A stretch of DNA of 64,000 nucleotides from Formosa sp. Hel3_A1_48 (GCF_001735715.1 NZ_CP017259.1:741501-805500), one strand, 5' to 3'. Shown: positions 1 to 9,664, counted from the first letter of the stretch. Numbers and translations: made by a program. The notes: generated by a model from the letters alone, not told the origin.

Positions 1-2337
1 AATCTGGCACGCCCCAATAAAGATTCAATATTTGAAAAATGGCTGAATAAACACCCCAAACGAAAGCAACGCCTAATTAATAAATTTTCTAAAAAACAGC
101 TGGATCAACTCAAAAAATCATCTTTGGGCTTCAACAGTTGGTTGAAAAAAACTGGTGAAGTACCAAGTATTTTAGATAGTTTAAAAATCAAAAAAACAAA
201 ACTAAATCTCGAACGTTATTATTTTTCAAAAGGTTGGTTTGATAGAAAAATTGAATATGAAATCGACACTTTAGGTAATAAACGAGCAACATTAGCTTAT
301 AAAATTCAAACAGGTACAGCTTACAACATTGGAGCTATTAAAACTAATATAGAAACGCCAGTTTTAGAATTATTATTCGAGAAAAGTAAAGAAAATTCAT
401 TCATTAAAAAAGGGAAACAATTTGATATATCAGATTTTGAAAATGAACGAAACCGATTAACAACACACTTTAGGAACTCTGGAGTTTATCACTTTTCACA
501 AGACTATATAAGTTTTGAAAACGATACGATCGGAACCAAACATAATGTAGACCTTGAAATCAATATTCCTAATAGAATATTGAGAACCCAAGACAGTACA
601 ATTCAGGAACCCTTTAAAACATACCGCATCAAAGAGGTGAATATTTTTACAGATGCATCTTTCAAAAACAGGAATGAGTCTGAGCCTAAAAAAACCGCAA
701 CACACGATGGCTTTAACTTTTATAATTATGGCGCATTAAAATACAAACCAAAAGCCATAACGAATGCTGTTTTAGTAAATAAAGGTGACTTATATAGTGA
801 TTTGGATAGGAAGCGAACTTATGGATATTTAAGTCAGTTAAACTCGTTTAAATACCCCAATATTGAATATATCGAAAATAGCATTGATTCAACATTAACC
901 GCAAACATTTACCTTAACCCAAGAAAAAAATATGGTTTGGGATTTGACTTTGACATTTCTCAAAGTAATATTCAAAAAATTGGATTTTCGTTCAGTTCTG
1001 GGGTTTTGATACGAAATATTTTAAGGGGTGCTGAAACCTTAGAAATCTCTGCTTTGGGAGCTATTGGGGCCTCAAAAGACGGAGCTAAATCTGAAGATCA
1101 GTTTTTTGATATTAATGAGCTTGGCGCAGATATAAAACTTAATATTCCTAGACTATTTTTCCCATTCAATACTGAGAAAATCATTCCAAAATATATGTCC
1201 CCAACATCACAGCTAAGCATGGGCTTCACTAGTCAAAAAAATATAGGTTTGGATAAACGTACACTAAACGGGCGATTGAGCTACAATTGGAATCCCAAAC
1301 AAAGCAAGACAAACAACCTAGATCTAATTAATTTACAATATGTTAGAAATCTAAACCCTGGAAATTACTTTAGTGTATACCAAAACTCTTTCAATAGACT
1401 TGAAAACATTGCATTAAACAGCTACCCAACTCCAAATGATTATTTAGTTTCAAATCCAGATGGATCAAATGCATTAGACTTATCGAGAGCTGATGATTTC
1501 ATAGGGCTTGTAAGTTCAGATGCAACTTTCCAAAACACAAATCCTAATGATTTTCGAAGTGTTAGGAACATCAAGGAACGTAAAAATAGATTAACCCAAA
1601 ACAACTTTATCCTTGCAAGTAATTTCAGCCTAATAAATGACAATAGGGAAAATAATTACGATACAGATTTTTCAATCTTTCGTTTTAAGCTAGAGCTGGC
1701 CGGAAATATTCTAAACGGAGCAGCAGATTTATTGAATTTGAAAAAAAATGACAATGGGGAGTTCGAAATAAATAATGTGGCTTTTTCCCAATATGCCAAA
1801 ACAGAAATCGATTACATCAAGCTCTGGGATTTGGGTCGAAATAATGTTCTTGCACTTAGAACTTTTTTAGGTATTGCTGTTCCGCTTGGAAACTCTAATA
1901 ACATTCCTTTTTCCAAAAGTTTTTTCGCTGGAGGATCAAATGACAACCGCGCTTGGACAGCCTACAACCTAGGACCAGGTCGTTCCGATAATAATAATGA
2001 ATTCAACGAAGCGAATATGAAAATTGCATTTAGTCTTGAACACAGGTATAATTTATTTGGTCAACTTGATGGTGCTTTTTTTGTAGATGCAGGAAATATA
2101 TGGAATGTTCTTGATGAAGTTGAAGACCCCAAAGCAACTTTTGACAGCTTCAAATCATTAAAAGATATTGCTTTAGGTGCCGGAATTGGACTTCGATATG
2201 ATTTTGATTTTTTTATTCTACGCCTTGACACAGGATTCAAAACATACAACCCCGCCCTTTCCAAAGATCAACGTTGGCTACGTGATTTTAATTTCGGAAA
2301 CGCAGTGTACAACATTGGAATCAATTATCCATTTTAG
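1..2337 (+). CDS. Omp85/TamA-like outer membrane assembly protein (5' end outside window)
   Basis: The reading frame is open from base 1, so the gene starts before the window; about 778 residues are visible. The first half has soluble POTRA-like segments. The second half alternates short strands typical of a 16-strand Omp85 barrel and ends in aromatic F (NIGINYPF), as outer membrane proteins do. The segment FAGGSNDNRAWTAYNLGPG matches the conserved Omp85 barrel loop family (GGxxxxRGW-like). Members insert or translocate outer membrane proteins; in Bacteroidota this layout is usual for the TamL/BamA-like lipoprotein, but the lipobox would lie upstream, so I cannot separate TamL from another Omp85 member. 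A TTG at 124 is an internal codon, not a credible start. Confidence 0.8.
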   Translation, partial: NLARPNKDSIFEKWLNKHPKRKQRLINKFSKKQLDQLKKSSLGFNSWLKKTGEVPSILDSLKIKKTKLNLERYYFSKGWFDRKIEYEIDTLGNKRATLAYKIQTGTAYNIGAIKTNIETPVLELLFEKSKENSFIKKGKQFDISDFENERNRLTTHFRNSGVYHFSQDYISFENDTIGTKHNVDLEINIPNRILRTQDSTIQEPFKTYRIKEVNIFTDASFKNRNESEPKKTATHDGFNFYNYGALKYKPKAITNAVLVNKGDLYSDLDRKRTYGYLSQLNSFKYPNIEYIENSIDSTLTANIYLNPRKKYGLGFDFDISQSNIQKIGFSFSSGVLIRNILRGAETLEISALGAIGASKDGAKSEDQFFDINELGADIKLNIPRLFFPFNTEKIIPKYMSPTSQLSMGFTSQKNIGLDKRTLNGRLSYNWNPKQSKTNNLDLINLQYVRNLNPGNYFSVYQNSFNRLENIALNSYPTPNDYLVSNPDGSNALDLSRADDFIGLVSSDATFQNTNPNDFRSVRNIKERKNRLTQNNFILASNFSLINDNRENNYDTDFSIFRFKLELAGNILNGAADLLNLKKNDNGEFEINNVAFSQYAKTEIDYIKLWDLGRNNVLALRTFLGIAVPLGNSNNIPFSKSFFAGGSNDNRAWTAYNLGPGRSDNNNEFNEANMKIAFSLEHRYNLFGQLDGAFFVDAGNIWNVLDEVEDPKATFDSFKSLKDIALGAGIGLRYDFDFFILRLDTGFKTYNPALSKDQRWLRDFNFGNAVYNIGINYPF

Positions 2338-2417
2338 ACTAAACTCACCTCAAACGTTTTCGTATAAATTTAATGATATGTCGTGTTAAAATTTTAACAT
2401 TAAGGGATTTATTTTAG

Positions 2418-2425
2418 TACTTTTG
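2418..2425 (+). promoter_or_regulatory. candidate -7 promoter box of fbaA
   Basis: TACTTTTG fits the Bacteroidota primary-sigma -7 consensus TANNTTTG and lies 23 bases before the fbaA ATG. No clear TTTG at -33 is seen, so this is a partial match. Confidence 0.35.
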
Positions 2426-2448
2426 ACGCAAATTTAAAACCATCACAA

Positions 2449-3516
2449 ATGAGTCATTCAATACAACCTGGTGTAGCCACAGGACGCGAAGTTCAAAAGA
2501 TTTTCAAACTTGCAAAAGAAAAAGGATTTGCACTACCTGCTGTTAATGTAATCGGATCAAATACGATCAATAGTGTTCTTGAAACTGCAAAAGCACTTAA
2601 TGCGCCTGTCATCATTCAGTTTTCAAATGGTGGTGGTCAATTCAATGCTGGAAAAGGTCTTTCCAACGACAATCAAAAAGCGGCTATTGCAGGCTCAATT
2701 GCTGGCGCTAAACACGTTCATGAAATGGCGGAGGCTTATGGCGTTCCAGTAATTCTTCATACCGACCACTGTGCAAAAAAATTGTTGCCATGGATCGATG
2801 GTTTATTAGATGCTTCTGAAAAACATTTTGAAGAAACAGGAAAATCACTTTACAGCTCACACATGATTGATCTTTCGGAAGAGCCCCTTGAAGAAAATAT
2901 TGAAATCTGTAAAGCATACTTAAAAAGAATGTCTAAAATGGGAATGACACTCGAAATTGAATTAGGCATCACAGGTGGCGAAGAGGATGGTGTTGACAAT
3001 AGCGATGTAGACGTTTCAAAATTGTACACACAACCTGAAGAGGTGGCTTATGCTTATGAAGAATTGAGTAAAGTAAGCGACCAGTTTACCATCGCAGCGG
3101 CATTTGGAAATGTTCATGGGGTATACAAACCTGGGAACGTGAAGCTAACTCCAAAAATTCTCAAGAACTCCCAAGAATATATTACTGAAAAATATGGCGT
3201 TTCTGAAAACCATATTGATTTTGTTTTCCATGGGGGATCTGGCTCAACTGTTGAAGAAATTCGTGAAGCAATTGGATATGGTGTAATTAAAATGAATATT
3301 GATACCGATCTTCAATATGCATTCATGACAGGAGTTCGTGATGATTTTAAGAAAAATCAAGATTATTTGGCGGCACAAATTGGAAATCCAGAAGGCGAAG
3401 ATGTACCAAATAAAAAATACTACGACCCGAGACGTTGGTTAAGACAAGGAGAACAAACATTTGTTGCGCGTCTAAAAAAGGCCTTCGAGGATTTGAACAA
3501 TGTAGATACATTGTAA
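2449..3516 (+). CDS. fbaA: class II fructose-bisphosphate aldolase
   Basis: Catalyses reversible cleavage of fructose 1,6-bisphosphate to dihydroxyacetone phosphate and glyceraldehyde 3-phosphate in the cytoplasm. At 355 aa it has the length of E. coli-type FbaA (class IIA). HTDHCAKK carries the zinc-binding/catalytic His-Asp pair, GNVHGVYKPG and FVFHGGSGS are the later zinc and phosphate-binding segments, and NIDTDLQ is the conserved C-terminal phosphate loop. It is a stand-alone gene followed 47 bases later by accD on the same strand, with no terminator between them, so read-through is possible. Confidence 0.96.
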   Translation: MSHSIQPGVATGREVQKIFKLAKEKGFALPAVNVIGSNTINSVLETAKALNAPVIIQFSNGGGQFNAGKGLSNDNQKAAIAGSIAGAKHVHEMAEAYGVPVILHTDHCAKKLLPWIDGLLDASEKHFEETGKSLYSSHMIDLSEEPLEENIEICKAYLKRMSKMGMTLEIELGITGGEEDGVDNSDVDVSKLYTQPEEVAYAYEELSKVSDQFTIAAAFGNVHGVYKPGNVKLTPKILKNSQEYITEKYGVSENHIDFVFHGGSGSTVEEIREAIGYGVIKMNIDTDLQYAFMTGVRDDFKKNQDYLAAQIGNPEGEDVPNKKYYDPRRWLRQGEQTFVARLKKAFEDLNNVDTL

Positions 3517-3527
3517 AAAAATATCAT

Positions 3528-3535
3528 TAAATTTG
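3528..3535 (+). promoter_or_regulatory. candidate -7 promoter box of accD
   Basis: TAAATTTG fits TANNTTTG, 28 bases before the accD ATG. A TTG lies at 3511 but the 14-base spacer is shorter than the usual 17-23, so support is weak. Confidence 0.3.
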
Positions 3536-3563
3536 TTTTTCATTCTAAATCAATCAGAACAAA

Positions 3564-4421
3564 ATGGCGTGGTTTAAAAGAACAGACAAAGGAATTCAGA
3601 CTCCTACAGAAGCGAAGCGTGACACCCCAAAAGGCTTGTGGTACAAATCGCCAACCGGAAAAATCATTGAAACAGAAGAATTAGAACGTAATTTCTTTGT
3701 CAGCCCAGAAGACGGATACCACGTACGTATAGGTAGTAATGAATATTTTAATCTTTTATTTGATGACAACAAATTTAAAGAGCTTGATAAGAAAGTAACT
3801 TCCAAAGATCCTCTAAAATTTACTGACAAAAAAAAATATATTGACCGCCTAAAAGCTGCACAAGAAAAAACAAAACTCAATGATGCTGTACGAACAGCTG
3901 TTGGGAAGTCCAAAGGCAAAGACTTAGTCGTGGCTTGTATGGATTTTAGTTTTATTGGAGGTTCGATGGGAAGTGTTGTAGGAGAAAAAATTGCTCGTGC
4001 TGCAGATTACTCGCTAAAGAAAAAGCTTCCATTCATGATCATTTCAAAATCAGGGGGAGCACGAATGATGGAAGCCGCGTTATCGTTGATGCAACTGGCG
4101 AAAACCTCAGCAAAACTAGCACAATTGGCCGATGCAGGTATTCCTTACATTTCATTGTGTACCGATCCCACAACAGGCGGTACAACAGCATCTTTTGCAA
4201 TGCTAGGTGATATTAACATCAGTGAACCTGGAGCACTTATAGGCTTTGCAGGGCCACGTGTTGTTCGTGATACGACTGGAAAAGAATTACCAGAAGGGTT
4301 TCAAACTGCTGAATTTGTCTTAGAACATGGCTTTTTGGATTTTATTACACACCGTGAATATTTAAAAGACAAAGTCAATCAATACATCGATTTGATCTTG
4401 AATCAACCGATCAGAGCATAA
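3564..4421 (+). CDS. accD: acetyl-CoA carboxylase carboxyltransferase beta subunit
   Basis: Beta subunit of the carboxyltransferase that transfers CO2 from carboxybiotin to acetyl-CoA, giving malonyl-CoA for fatty acid synthesis. The 285 aa include the crotonase-like core: [34 protein letters not shown] and [12 protein letters not shown]. The N-terminal segment that is normally a four-cysteine zinc ribbon is present in length (residues about 25-57, [10 protein letters not shown]...[12 protein letters not shown]) but all four cysteines are replaced by Ser, Thr or acidic residues. The core is intact, so this is a functional family member whose ribbon no longer binds zinc. My recollection is that other flavobacterial AccD proteins look the same. 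Confidence 0.95.
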   Translation: MAWFKRTDKGIQTPTEAKRDTPKGLWYKSPTGKIIETEELERNFFVSPEDGYHVRIGSNEYFNLLFDDNKFKELDKKVTSKDPLKFTDKKKYIDRLKAAQEKTKLNDAVRTAVGKSKGKDLVVACMDFSFIGGSMGSVVGEKIARAADYSLKKKLPFMIISKSGGARMMEAALSLMQLAKTSAKLAQLADAGIPYISLCTDPTTGGTTASFAMLGDINISEPGALIGFAGPRVVRDTTGKELPEGFQTAEFVLEHGFLDFITHREYLKDKVNQYIDLILNQPIRA

Positions 4422-4457
4422 TTTCTTTAAAATTATGTTTATATCACACGATTTTCA

Positions 4458-4465
4458 TATATTTG
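4458..4465 (+). promoter_or_regulatory. candidate -7 promoter box of rpsO
   Basis: TATATTTG is an exact TANNTTTG match 57 bases before the rpsO ATG; the -33 region has only a partial TGTTT near 4436-4440. Confidence 0.45.
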
Positions 4466-4522
4466 CCGCCTGATTATGATCGCCGTAATCAATGCATAAA
4501 AATTATTTAAATAAATATTGGA

Positions 4523-4792
4523 ATGTACTTAACAAAAGAAACAAAAGAAGAAATCTTTAAAAAATACGGAAAAGATGCTAAAAATACCGGTTCTGCTGAA
4601 GGCCAAATTGCATTATTTACACACCGTATCAATCACCTCACCGACCACTTAAAGCAAAACCGAAAAGACTTTAATACAGAGCGTTCATTGGTAAAGCTTG
4701 TAGGAAAGCGTCGATCTCTATTGGATTATTTAATTAAAAAAGATATCCTTAGGTACCGTGCGATTGTTAAAGAGTTAGGATTAAGAAAATAA
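4523..4792 (+). CDS. rpsO: 30S ribosomal protein S15
   Basis: Primary 16S rRNA-binding protein of the small-subunit platform. The 89 aa match the universal S15 length. Conserved segments are TGSAEGQIALFTHRINHLTDHLK and RSLVKLVGKRRSLLDYL, followed by the C-terminal RYRAIVKELGLRK. It sits just upstream of pnp, the same rpsO-pnp order as in E. coli, but here a strong terminator lies between them. Confidence 0.97.
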   Translation: MYLTKETKEEIFKKYGKDAKNTGSAEGQIALFTHRINHLTDHLKQNRKDFNTERSLVKLVGKRRSLLDYLIKKDILRYRAIVKELGLRK

Positions 4793-4800
4793 ATATACCA

Positions 4801-4830
4801 AAAAGAGGCCAATAGCCTCTTTTTTGTTTT
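4801..4830 (+). terminator. rho-independent terminator after rpsO
   Basis: AAAAGAGGC / GCCTCTTTTT form a stem with a 5-base loop, followed by a T run; it begins 9 bases after the rpsO stop. Confidence 0.85.
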
Positions 4831-4862
4831 TATGTGTATCTTTACACAAACTATAGAAGAAG

Positions 4863-4924
4863 CTAATTAAAGTTTTTCATTGGTCACACCACACAACAAC
4901 AACACAACACCAATGTTTAATTAG
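4863..4924 (+). promoter_or_regulatory. long leader hairpin immediately upstream of pnp
   Basis: Two nested perfect inverted repeats: CTAATTAAA (4863-4871) pairs with TTTAATTAG (4916-4924), and CATTGGT (4878-4884) pairs with ACCAATG (4909-4915). Together they give a 16-bp stem with one 6-base bulge (GTTTTT) on the 5' side only, and a 24-base loop (4885-4908) made only of C and A. The structure ends 11 bases before the pnp ATG. E. coli PNPase represses its own mRNA through a leader hairpin, so a similar autoregulatory role is inferred here; the sequences are not homologous. Confidence 0.6.
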
Positions 4925-4935
4925 AAAAAAATAAA

Positions 4936-7149
4936 ATGATTCCAAAAGTATTTAAAGAGGTCATCGACCTCGGCGATGGAAGAGAAATCTCTATCGAAAC
5001 AGGGAAACTTGCCAAGCAAGCCCATGGCTCTGTGGTAGTACAATCTGGCAAATGTATGTTGCTTTGTACTGTAGTTTCCAATTACAAACAATCGGATGTA
5101 GATTTTCTACCTCTTACAGTAGACTACCGCGAAAAATTCGCTGCAGCAGGACGCTATCCAGGCGGATTCTTCAAAAGAGAAGCGCGCCCAAGTGATGGTG
5201 AAGTTCTAACCATGCGTCTTGTTGATCGTGTATTACGTCCATTGTTTCCAAAAGATTATCATTCAGAGACTCAAGTAATGATTCAGTTGATGTCTCATGA
5301 CGAAGATGTAATGCCTGATGCTATGGCTGGGTTAGCCGCATCTGCTGCAATTCAACTTTCTGATTTTCCTTTTGAATGTGCCATTTCTGAAGCTAGAGTG
5401 GGGCGTATCAATGGAGAATTTATTATTAATCCTACTCGCGCACAGCTAGAAGAATCTGATATCGATATGATGATTGGCGCTTCTGCTGACTCTGTCATGA
5501 TGGTAGAAGGGGAAATGGATGAAATATCTGAAGAAGAAATGACTGAAGCCATTAAGTTCGCACATGAAGCCATTAAGGCACAATGTGCAGCACAGGAACG
5601 ATTGGCTGAAGCATTTGGCAAAAAAGAAGTTCGAGAGTATGAACCAGAGCGTGCAGACGAAGATTTAGCACAAAAAGTTCATGATATGGCCTACGATAAA
5701 GTCTACGCAGTGGCTAAAGCTGGTTCCGCTAAACACGAAAGAAGTGCAGCGTTTTCAGAAATAAAAGACGAGATTGTAGATTCATTTACAGAAGAGGAAC
5801 AAGAAGAGTACGGAGGATTAATTTCTAAGTATTATAGAAAAGCAGAAAAAGCTGCTGTACGTGATTTAACGCTTAACGAAGGATTGCGCTTGGACGGTAG
5901 AAAAACAGACGAAATCAGACCTATTTGGTGTGAAGTAGACTATTTACCATCTACGCATGGTTCGTCAATTTTTACTAGAGGTGAAACACAAGCCTTGGCA
6001 ACCGTAACCCTAGGAACTTCAAGAGATGCAAATCAGATTGACATGCCATCTCATGAAGGCGAAGAGCGTTTTTATTTACATTACAACTTCCCTCCTTTCT
6101 CGACTGGTGAGGCTCGCCCAATTCGCGGAACATCGCGTCGTGAAGTAGGACATGGAAACTTAGCACAACGCGCACTTAAGGGAATGGTACCAGAAGATTG
6201 CCCATATACTGTACGTGTTGTTAGTGAAGTTTTAGAAAGCAACGGATCATCATCTATGGCCACCGTTTGTTCTGGAACTATGGCACTTATGGATGCTGGG
6301 GTTCAACTGAAAAAACCAGTTTCTGGAATTGCAATGGGACTTATATCTGATGCTGATTCAGGAAAATACGCTGTATTATCTGATATTTTAGGGGATGAAG
6401 ATCATCTAGGAGATATGGATTTTAAAGTCACTGGAACAGCAGACGGGATTACGGCTTGTCAAATGGACATCAAAGTCAAAGGCTTATCGTACGAAATTTT
6501 AGTCAATGCACTAAATCAAGCACGTGAAGGTCGACTGCATATTTTAGAAAAACTAACAGATACTATTGAAGCACCTGCTGCAGATGTGAAAGCGCATGCA
6601 CCAAAAATGGTGACCCGAATAATTCCAAATGAATTTATTGGCGCACTAATTGGTCCTGGTGGTAAAGTGATTCAAGAACTTCAAAAAGAGACAGGAACAA
6701 CAATTGTGATCAACGAAGATCCAGTCACTGAAGAAGGAATTGTTGAAATATTAGGCACAGACCAAGATGGTATTGATGCTGTTTTAGCAAAAATAGATTC
6801 TATTATGTTTAAGCCAGAAGTTGGAAGTGCTTATGAGGTGAAAGTCATAAAAATGCTAGATTTCGGTGCTGTAGTAGAATATATTGAAGCTCCTGGAAAC
6901 GAAGTGTTACTCCATGTGAGTGAACTGGCATGGGAACGTACAGAAAATGTATCTGATGTTGTAAATATGGGTGACGTTTTTGACGTGAAGTATTTTGGTA
7001 TCGATTCGCGAACACGAAAAGAAAAAGTTTCGCGTAAAGCACTTCTACCTAAACCAGAAGGTTATGTAGAACGTCCGCCAAGAGACAGAAAGCCTAATAA
7101 CAGAGGTCGTGACAACCGACGTAATGACAGAAAACCAAGACGCGACTAA
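4936..7149 (+). CDS. pnp: polyribonucleotide nucleotidyltransferase (PNPase)
   Basis: Phosphorolytic 3'-5' exoribonuclease. The 737 aa comprise two RNase PH-like domains separated by the all-helical linker (about 1-220, 230-310, 310-540), then a KH domain with the GxxG loop in [13 protein letters not shown] (about residues 560-620) and an S1 domain (about 625-695; [18 protein letters not shown]). A basic Arg/Asn/Asp-rich tail of about 30 residues follows, which is common in Bacteroidota and may bind RNA. Catalytic-core signatures include [20 protein letters not shown]-type residues near 390-400. It is preceded by an unusual leader hairpin and followed by a terminator, so it is probably a single-gene unit. 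Confidence 0.97.
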   Translation: MIPKVFKEVIDLGDGREISIETGKLAKQAHGSVVVQSGKCMLLCTVVSNYKQSDVDFLPLTVDYREKFAAAGRYPGGFFKREARPSDGEVLTMRLVDRVLRPLFPKDYHSETQVMIQLMSHDEDVMPDAMAGLAASAAIQLSDFPFECAISEARVGRINGEFIINPTRAQLEESDIDMMIGASADSVMMVEGEMDEISEEEMTEAIKFAHEAIKAQCAAQERLAEAFGKKEVREYEPERADEDLAQKVHDMAYDKVYAVAKAGSAKHERSAAFSEIKDEIVDSFTEEEQEEYGGLISKYYRKAEKAAVRDLTLNEGLRLDGRKTDEIRPIWCEVDYLPSTHGSSIFTRGETQALATVTLGTSRDANQIDMPSHEGEERFYLHYNFPPFSTGEARPIRGTSRREVGHGNLAQRALKGMVPEDCPYTVRVVSEVLESNGSSSMATVCSGTMALMDAGVQLKKPVSGIAMGLISDADSGKYAVLSDILGDEDHLGDMDFKVTGTADGITACQMDIKVKGLSYEILVNALNQAREGRLHILEKLTDTIEAPAADVKAHAPKMVTRIIPNEFIGALIGPGGKVIQELQKETGTTIVINEDPVTEEGIVEILGTDQDGIDAVLAKIDSIMFKPEVGSAYEVKVIKMLDFGAVVEYIEAPGNEVLLHVSELAWERTENVSDVVNMGDVFDVKYFGIDSRTRKEKVSRKALLPKPEGYVERPPRDRKPNNRGRDNRRNDRKPRRD

Positions 7150-7173
7150 AATAATTCTAGTTGTTAATAATTT

Positions 7174-7208
7174 AAAAAAGCCATTTTCAAATAAAATGGC
7201 TTTTTTTT
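7174..7208 (+). terminator. rho-independent terminator after pnp
   Basis: AAAAAAGCCATTTT pairs with AAAATGGCTTTTTT across a 5-base loop, followed by T8; it begins 25 bases after the pnp stop. Confidence 0.9.
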
Positions 7209-7278
7209 GTAACATTCATCAAGCTTTTGACGTATAACCTAATGAGACCAAAATAATTTTTAATAAGAAGCCTTCAAA

Positions 7279-8142
7279 ATGAGACAACTCAAAATCACAA
7301 AACAAGTTACAAACAGAGAAACTGCTTCTCTAGATAAGTATCTTCAGGAAATTGGAAAAGTAGATTTAATTACCGCCGATGAGGAAGTAGAATTGGCACA
7401 ACGTATCAAAGCTGGTGATCAAATCGCATTGGAAAAATTAACTAAAGCCAATCTCCGTTTTGTTGTTTCCGTTGCCAAACAATATCAAAATCAGGGTTTA
7501 ACACTTCCAGATTTAATTAATGAAGGGAACTTAGGTCTCATCAAAGCAGCTCAACGTTTTGATGAAACCCGTGGTTTCAAGTTTATTTCTTATGCGGTTT
7601 GGTGGATTCGCCAGTCGATATTGCAAGCTCTTGCAGAGCAATCCCGAATTGTCCGTTTACCGCTAAACAAAATTGGATCGATTAATAAGATCAATAAAAC
7701 TTATGCTTTTCTTGAGCAATCGCATGAACGCCCACCAAGTGCTGAAGAAATTGCTAAAGAGTTAGACATGACTATAAATGACGTCAAAGAGTCCATGAAA
7801 AATTCTGGCCGTCACGTCTCCATGGATGCCCCCCTAGTCGAAGGAGAAGACTCCAATTTATATGATGTATTACGTTCTGGGGAATCCCCTAATCCAGACA
7901 AAGAATTGCTTCATGAATCTCTAAGAACTGAAATTGAGCGTGCTTTAGAAACACTAACCCCTCGTGAAGCCGATGTAATCCGCTTGTATTTTGGTCTTGG
8001 TAATCAACACCCTATGACTTTAGAAGAAATTGGCGAAACATTTGACCTTACAAGAGAACGTGTTCGACAAATAAAAGAAAAAGCGATACGCCGATTAAAA
8101 CACACCTCAAGAAGTAAAATACTAAAAACCTACCTTGGTTAA
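7279..8142 (+). CDS. rpoD: primary sigma-70 factor (RpoD/SigA)
   Basis: Housekeeping sigma factor that directs RNA polymerase to TTTG/TANNTTTG promoters. At 287 aa it is the short Bacteroidota form without region 1.1. Region 1.2 is at the N-terminus ([27 protein letters not shown]). Region 2 has [17 protein letters not shown] and the -10 recognition helix around [15 protein letters not shown]. Region 3 follows ([13 protein letters not shown]). Region 4.2 carries the -35 helix-turn-helix, [20 protein letters not shown]. It is a single gene between two terminators. Confidence 0.96.
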   Translation: MRQLKITKQVTNRETASLDKYLQEIGKVDLITADEEVELAQRIKAGDQIALEKLTKANLRFVVSVAKQYQNQGLTLPDLINEGNLGLIKAAQRFDETRGFKFISYAVWWIRQSILQALAEQSRIVRLPLNKIGSINKINKTYAFLEQSHERPPSAEEIAKELDMTINDVKESMKNSGRHVSMDAPLVEGEDSNLYDVLRSGESPNPDKELLHESLRTEIERALETLTPREADVIRLYFGLGNQHPMTLEEIGETFDLTRERVRQIKEKAIRRLKHTSRSKILKTYLG

Positions 8143-8146
8143 TAAC

Positions 8147-8180
8147 AAAACCCCCGCTCATTGGCAGGGGTTTATTTTTT
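8147..8180 (+). terminator. rho-independent terminator after rpoD
   Basis: AAAACCCC (8147-8154 region) pairs with GGGGTTTA, loop CGCTCATTGGCA, followed by T6; it lies directly after the rpoD stop. Confidence 0.85.
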
Positions 8181-8192
8181 GTCCTATTTTTG
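8161..8192 (+). promoter_or_regulatory. promoter of rpe
   Basis: TTG at 8161-8163 and TATTTTTG at 8185-8192 (TANNTTTG) are separated by 21 bases, within the Bacteroidota spacing. It overlaps the rpoD terminator and lies 18 bases before the rpe ATG. Confidence 0.5.
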
Positions 8193-8210
8193 TTGTATTA
8201 AAATTAAATT

Positions 8211-8870
8211 ATGAGTTCATCTTTAATTGCACCTTCCATTCTAGCTGCCGATTTTGCTAACCTTCAACGGGACATAGAGATGGTTAATTCCAGCCAAGCG
8301 GATTGGTTTCATATCGACATCATGGACGGAGTGTTTGTTCCCAATATTTCTTTTGGTATGCCCGTGTTAAAAGCAATCACTAGATACGCTAAAAAAACAG
8401 TAGATGTACACTTGATGATTGTAGATCCCGATCGCTACATCAAAACATTTGCTGATTTAGGCAGCGACATTCTTACAGTGCATTACGAAGCATGCACACA
8501 TTTGCACCGCACTATTCAAGCCATCAAAAGTGAAGGCATGAAAGCTGGAGTCGCCTTGAATCCTCATACGAATGTTAATGTTTTACAAGACACCATTCAA
8601 GACATCGATTTGGTGTGTATAATGAGTGTAAACCCTGGCTTTGGAGGGCAAAGTTTTATCGAGAATACTTATGAAAAAGTAAAACAGTTAAAGGCTCTAA
8701 TAGACAAGAAAAATGCGTCTACTAAAATCGAAATCGATGGGGGTGTCACTTCAGCTAATGCTAAAAAACTCAAATCTGCTGGTGCTGATATACTGGTAGC
8801 TGGTAGCTTTGTGTTTAAAAGTGAGAATCCTTCAAAAACTATTGAAGAACTGAAGCATATGACTATTTAA
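8211..8870 (+). CDS. rpe: ribulose-phosphate 3-epimerase
   Basis: Interconverts ribulose 5-phosphate and xylulose 5-phosphate in the pentose phosphate pathway. A 219-aa TIM barrel with IAPSILAADFANL at the N-terminus, the metal and catalytic residues in WFHIDIMDGVFVPN and DVHLMI, the phosphate loop CIMSVNPGFGGQSF, and the catalytic Asp of EIDGGV. It is the last housekeeping gene before the accessory block. Confidence 0.96.
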   Translation: MSSSLIAPSILAADFANLQRDIEMVNSSQADWFHIDIMDGVFVPNISFGMPVLKAITRYAKKTVDVHLMIVDPDRYIKTFADLGSDILTVHYEACTHLHRTIQAIKSEGMKAGVALNPHTNVNVLQDTIQDIDLVCIMSVNPGFGGQSFIENTYEKVKQLKALIDKKNASTKIEIDGGVTSANAKKLKSAGADILVAGSFVFKSENPSKTIEELKHMTI

Positions 8871-8901
8871 AGATTTTTTGAAGGAGCCCTATTATTTAAC
8901 T

Positions 8902-8953
8902 GGAGAACCAATTCCAGTGCATCAATTCTCCGATTTAGTGACCAAACTTACGA
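8902..8953 (-). repeat. dispersed tRNA-terminator repeat, copy 1 (T tract lost)
   Basis: Core GGAGAACC...TTCTCC plus the conserved flank ATTTAGTGACC and AAACTTACGA. On the - strand it folds as the same 10-bp stem as the tRNA-Arg terminator at 40306, but the following T run is missing, so it is probably not a working terminator. It sits between rpe (+) and the lipoprotein gene ending at 9016 (-). Confidence 0.8.
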
Positions 8954-9015
8954 GAGTTCTAATTTCAAGTAGAACTTGAACCTAATTTTTAGAGCTTGAC
9001 TTTTATAGATAATGA

Positions 9016-9537
9016 TTATTCCTCTTGACTCCACTTTCTAACTCCTGTGATTTTTCCATTTCTGATGTAGTGTCGTTCATAGAATCTAAATTTTTCAACA
9101 GTACCGTCCTTCTTATAACGCTTTTCTGTAAATGGGAACATAACAATTGTTAGTTCTTTATCATAGGACGGAACGACAGGCATGACATCATAGACCCAAC
9201 GCGTTATTGAGTCATAGGGCTCGTGCATGGCCTGAATTAATTTTTTCCCTGTTTCTAAATCCATTACTACTTTTTCTAAACCTTTCTCAGGATAGAAAAA
9301 AATTGAATCTGTAAAATGATCAGTCGACAGGAAATCCATATCTTTTCGCACAAAAGCATCTGAAAAATTGAGCGCTAATTGTCCAACTTCGTCACTAGCA
9401 AATGTGTAAGTGGCGCCAGTATTTGGGCCATTTAGAATTTTCCCACCATTTATTAATGTATTTACATCATTTGAGACAGTTGTTGTGCATCCAATAAAGA
9501 ATATTGAAAGAATGACTAAAAAATTAATTTTTTTCAT
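9016..9537 (-). CDS. small lipoprotein, NTF2/SnoaL-like
   Basis: 173 aa with a lipoprotein signal peptide ending in the lipobox FIGC (Cys16). The mature part has the look of an NTF2/SnoaL-like cone fold: a helix-rich start (LALNFSDAFVRKDMDFL), then strands with RFYERHYIRNGKITGVRKW at the end. Such folds bind small ligands or have no catalysis; no active-site residues can be assigned. It is divergent from the next gene, with 127 bases between, and is probably a stand-alone gene at the edge of the accessory block. Function unknown. Confidence 0.7.
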   Translation of the reverse strand: MKKINFLVILSIFFIGCTTTVSNDVNTLINGGKILNGPNTGATYTFASDEVGQLALNFSDAFVRKDMDFLSTDHFTDSIFFYPEKGLEKVVMDLETGKKLIQAMHEPYDSITRWVYDVMPVVPSYDKELTIVMFPFTEKRYKKDGTVEKFRFYERHYIRNGKITGVRKWSQEE

Positions 9538-9633
9538 ATAATTTTAAATTGATTTTATCTTGCAAGTTAAAAATAAAACCAATTTTTACAAAACAAAATG
9601 AAATTTTTCAAAAATATGACAAAGAATAATTAC

Positions 9634-9641
9634 TAAATTTG
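9634..9641 (+). promoter_or_regulatory. candidate -7 promoter box of the DUF6263-like gene
   Basis: TAAATTTG fits TANNTTTG, 23 bases before the ATG at 9665; no good -33 element is seen. Confidence 0.35.
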
Positions 9642-9664
9642 ATAAAAATTAAAAAGACCAAACA

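Noticed and set aside
1-124. TTG at 124 as the start of the Omp85-like gene
   Set aside because: The frame is open to the window edge and the upstream residues continue the domain.
8871-9015. Hairpin TTCAAGT-AGA-ACTTGAA (8964-8980) as the rpe terminator
   Set aside because: Short, AT-rich stem with no good T run; it may be a remnant of the repeat flank, so not called.
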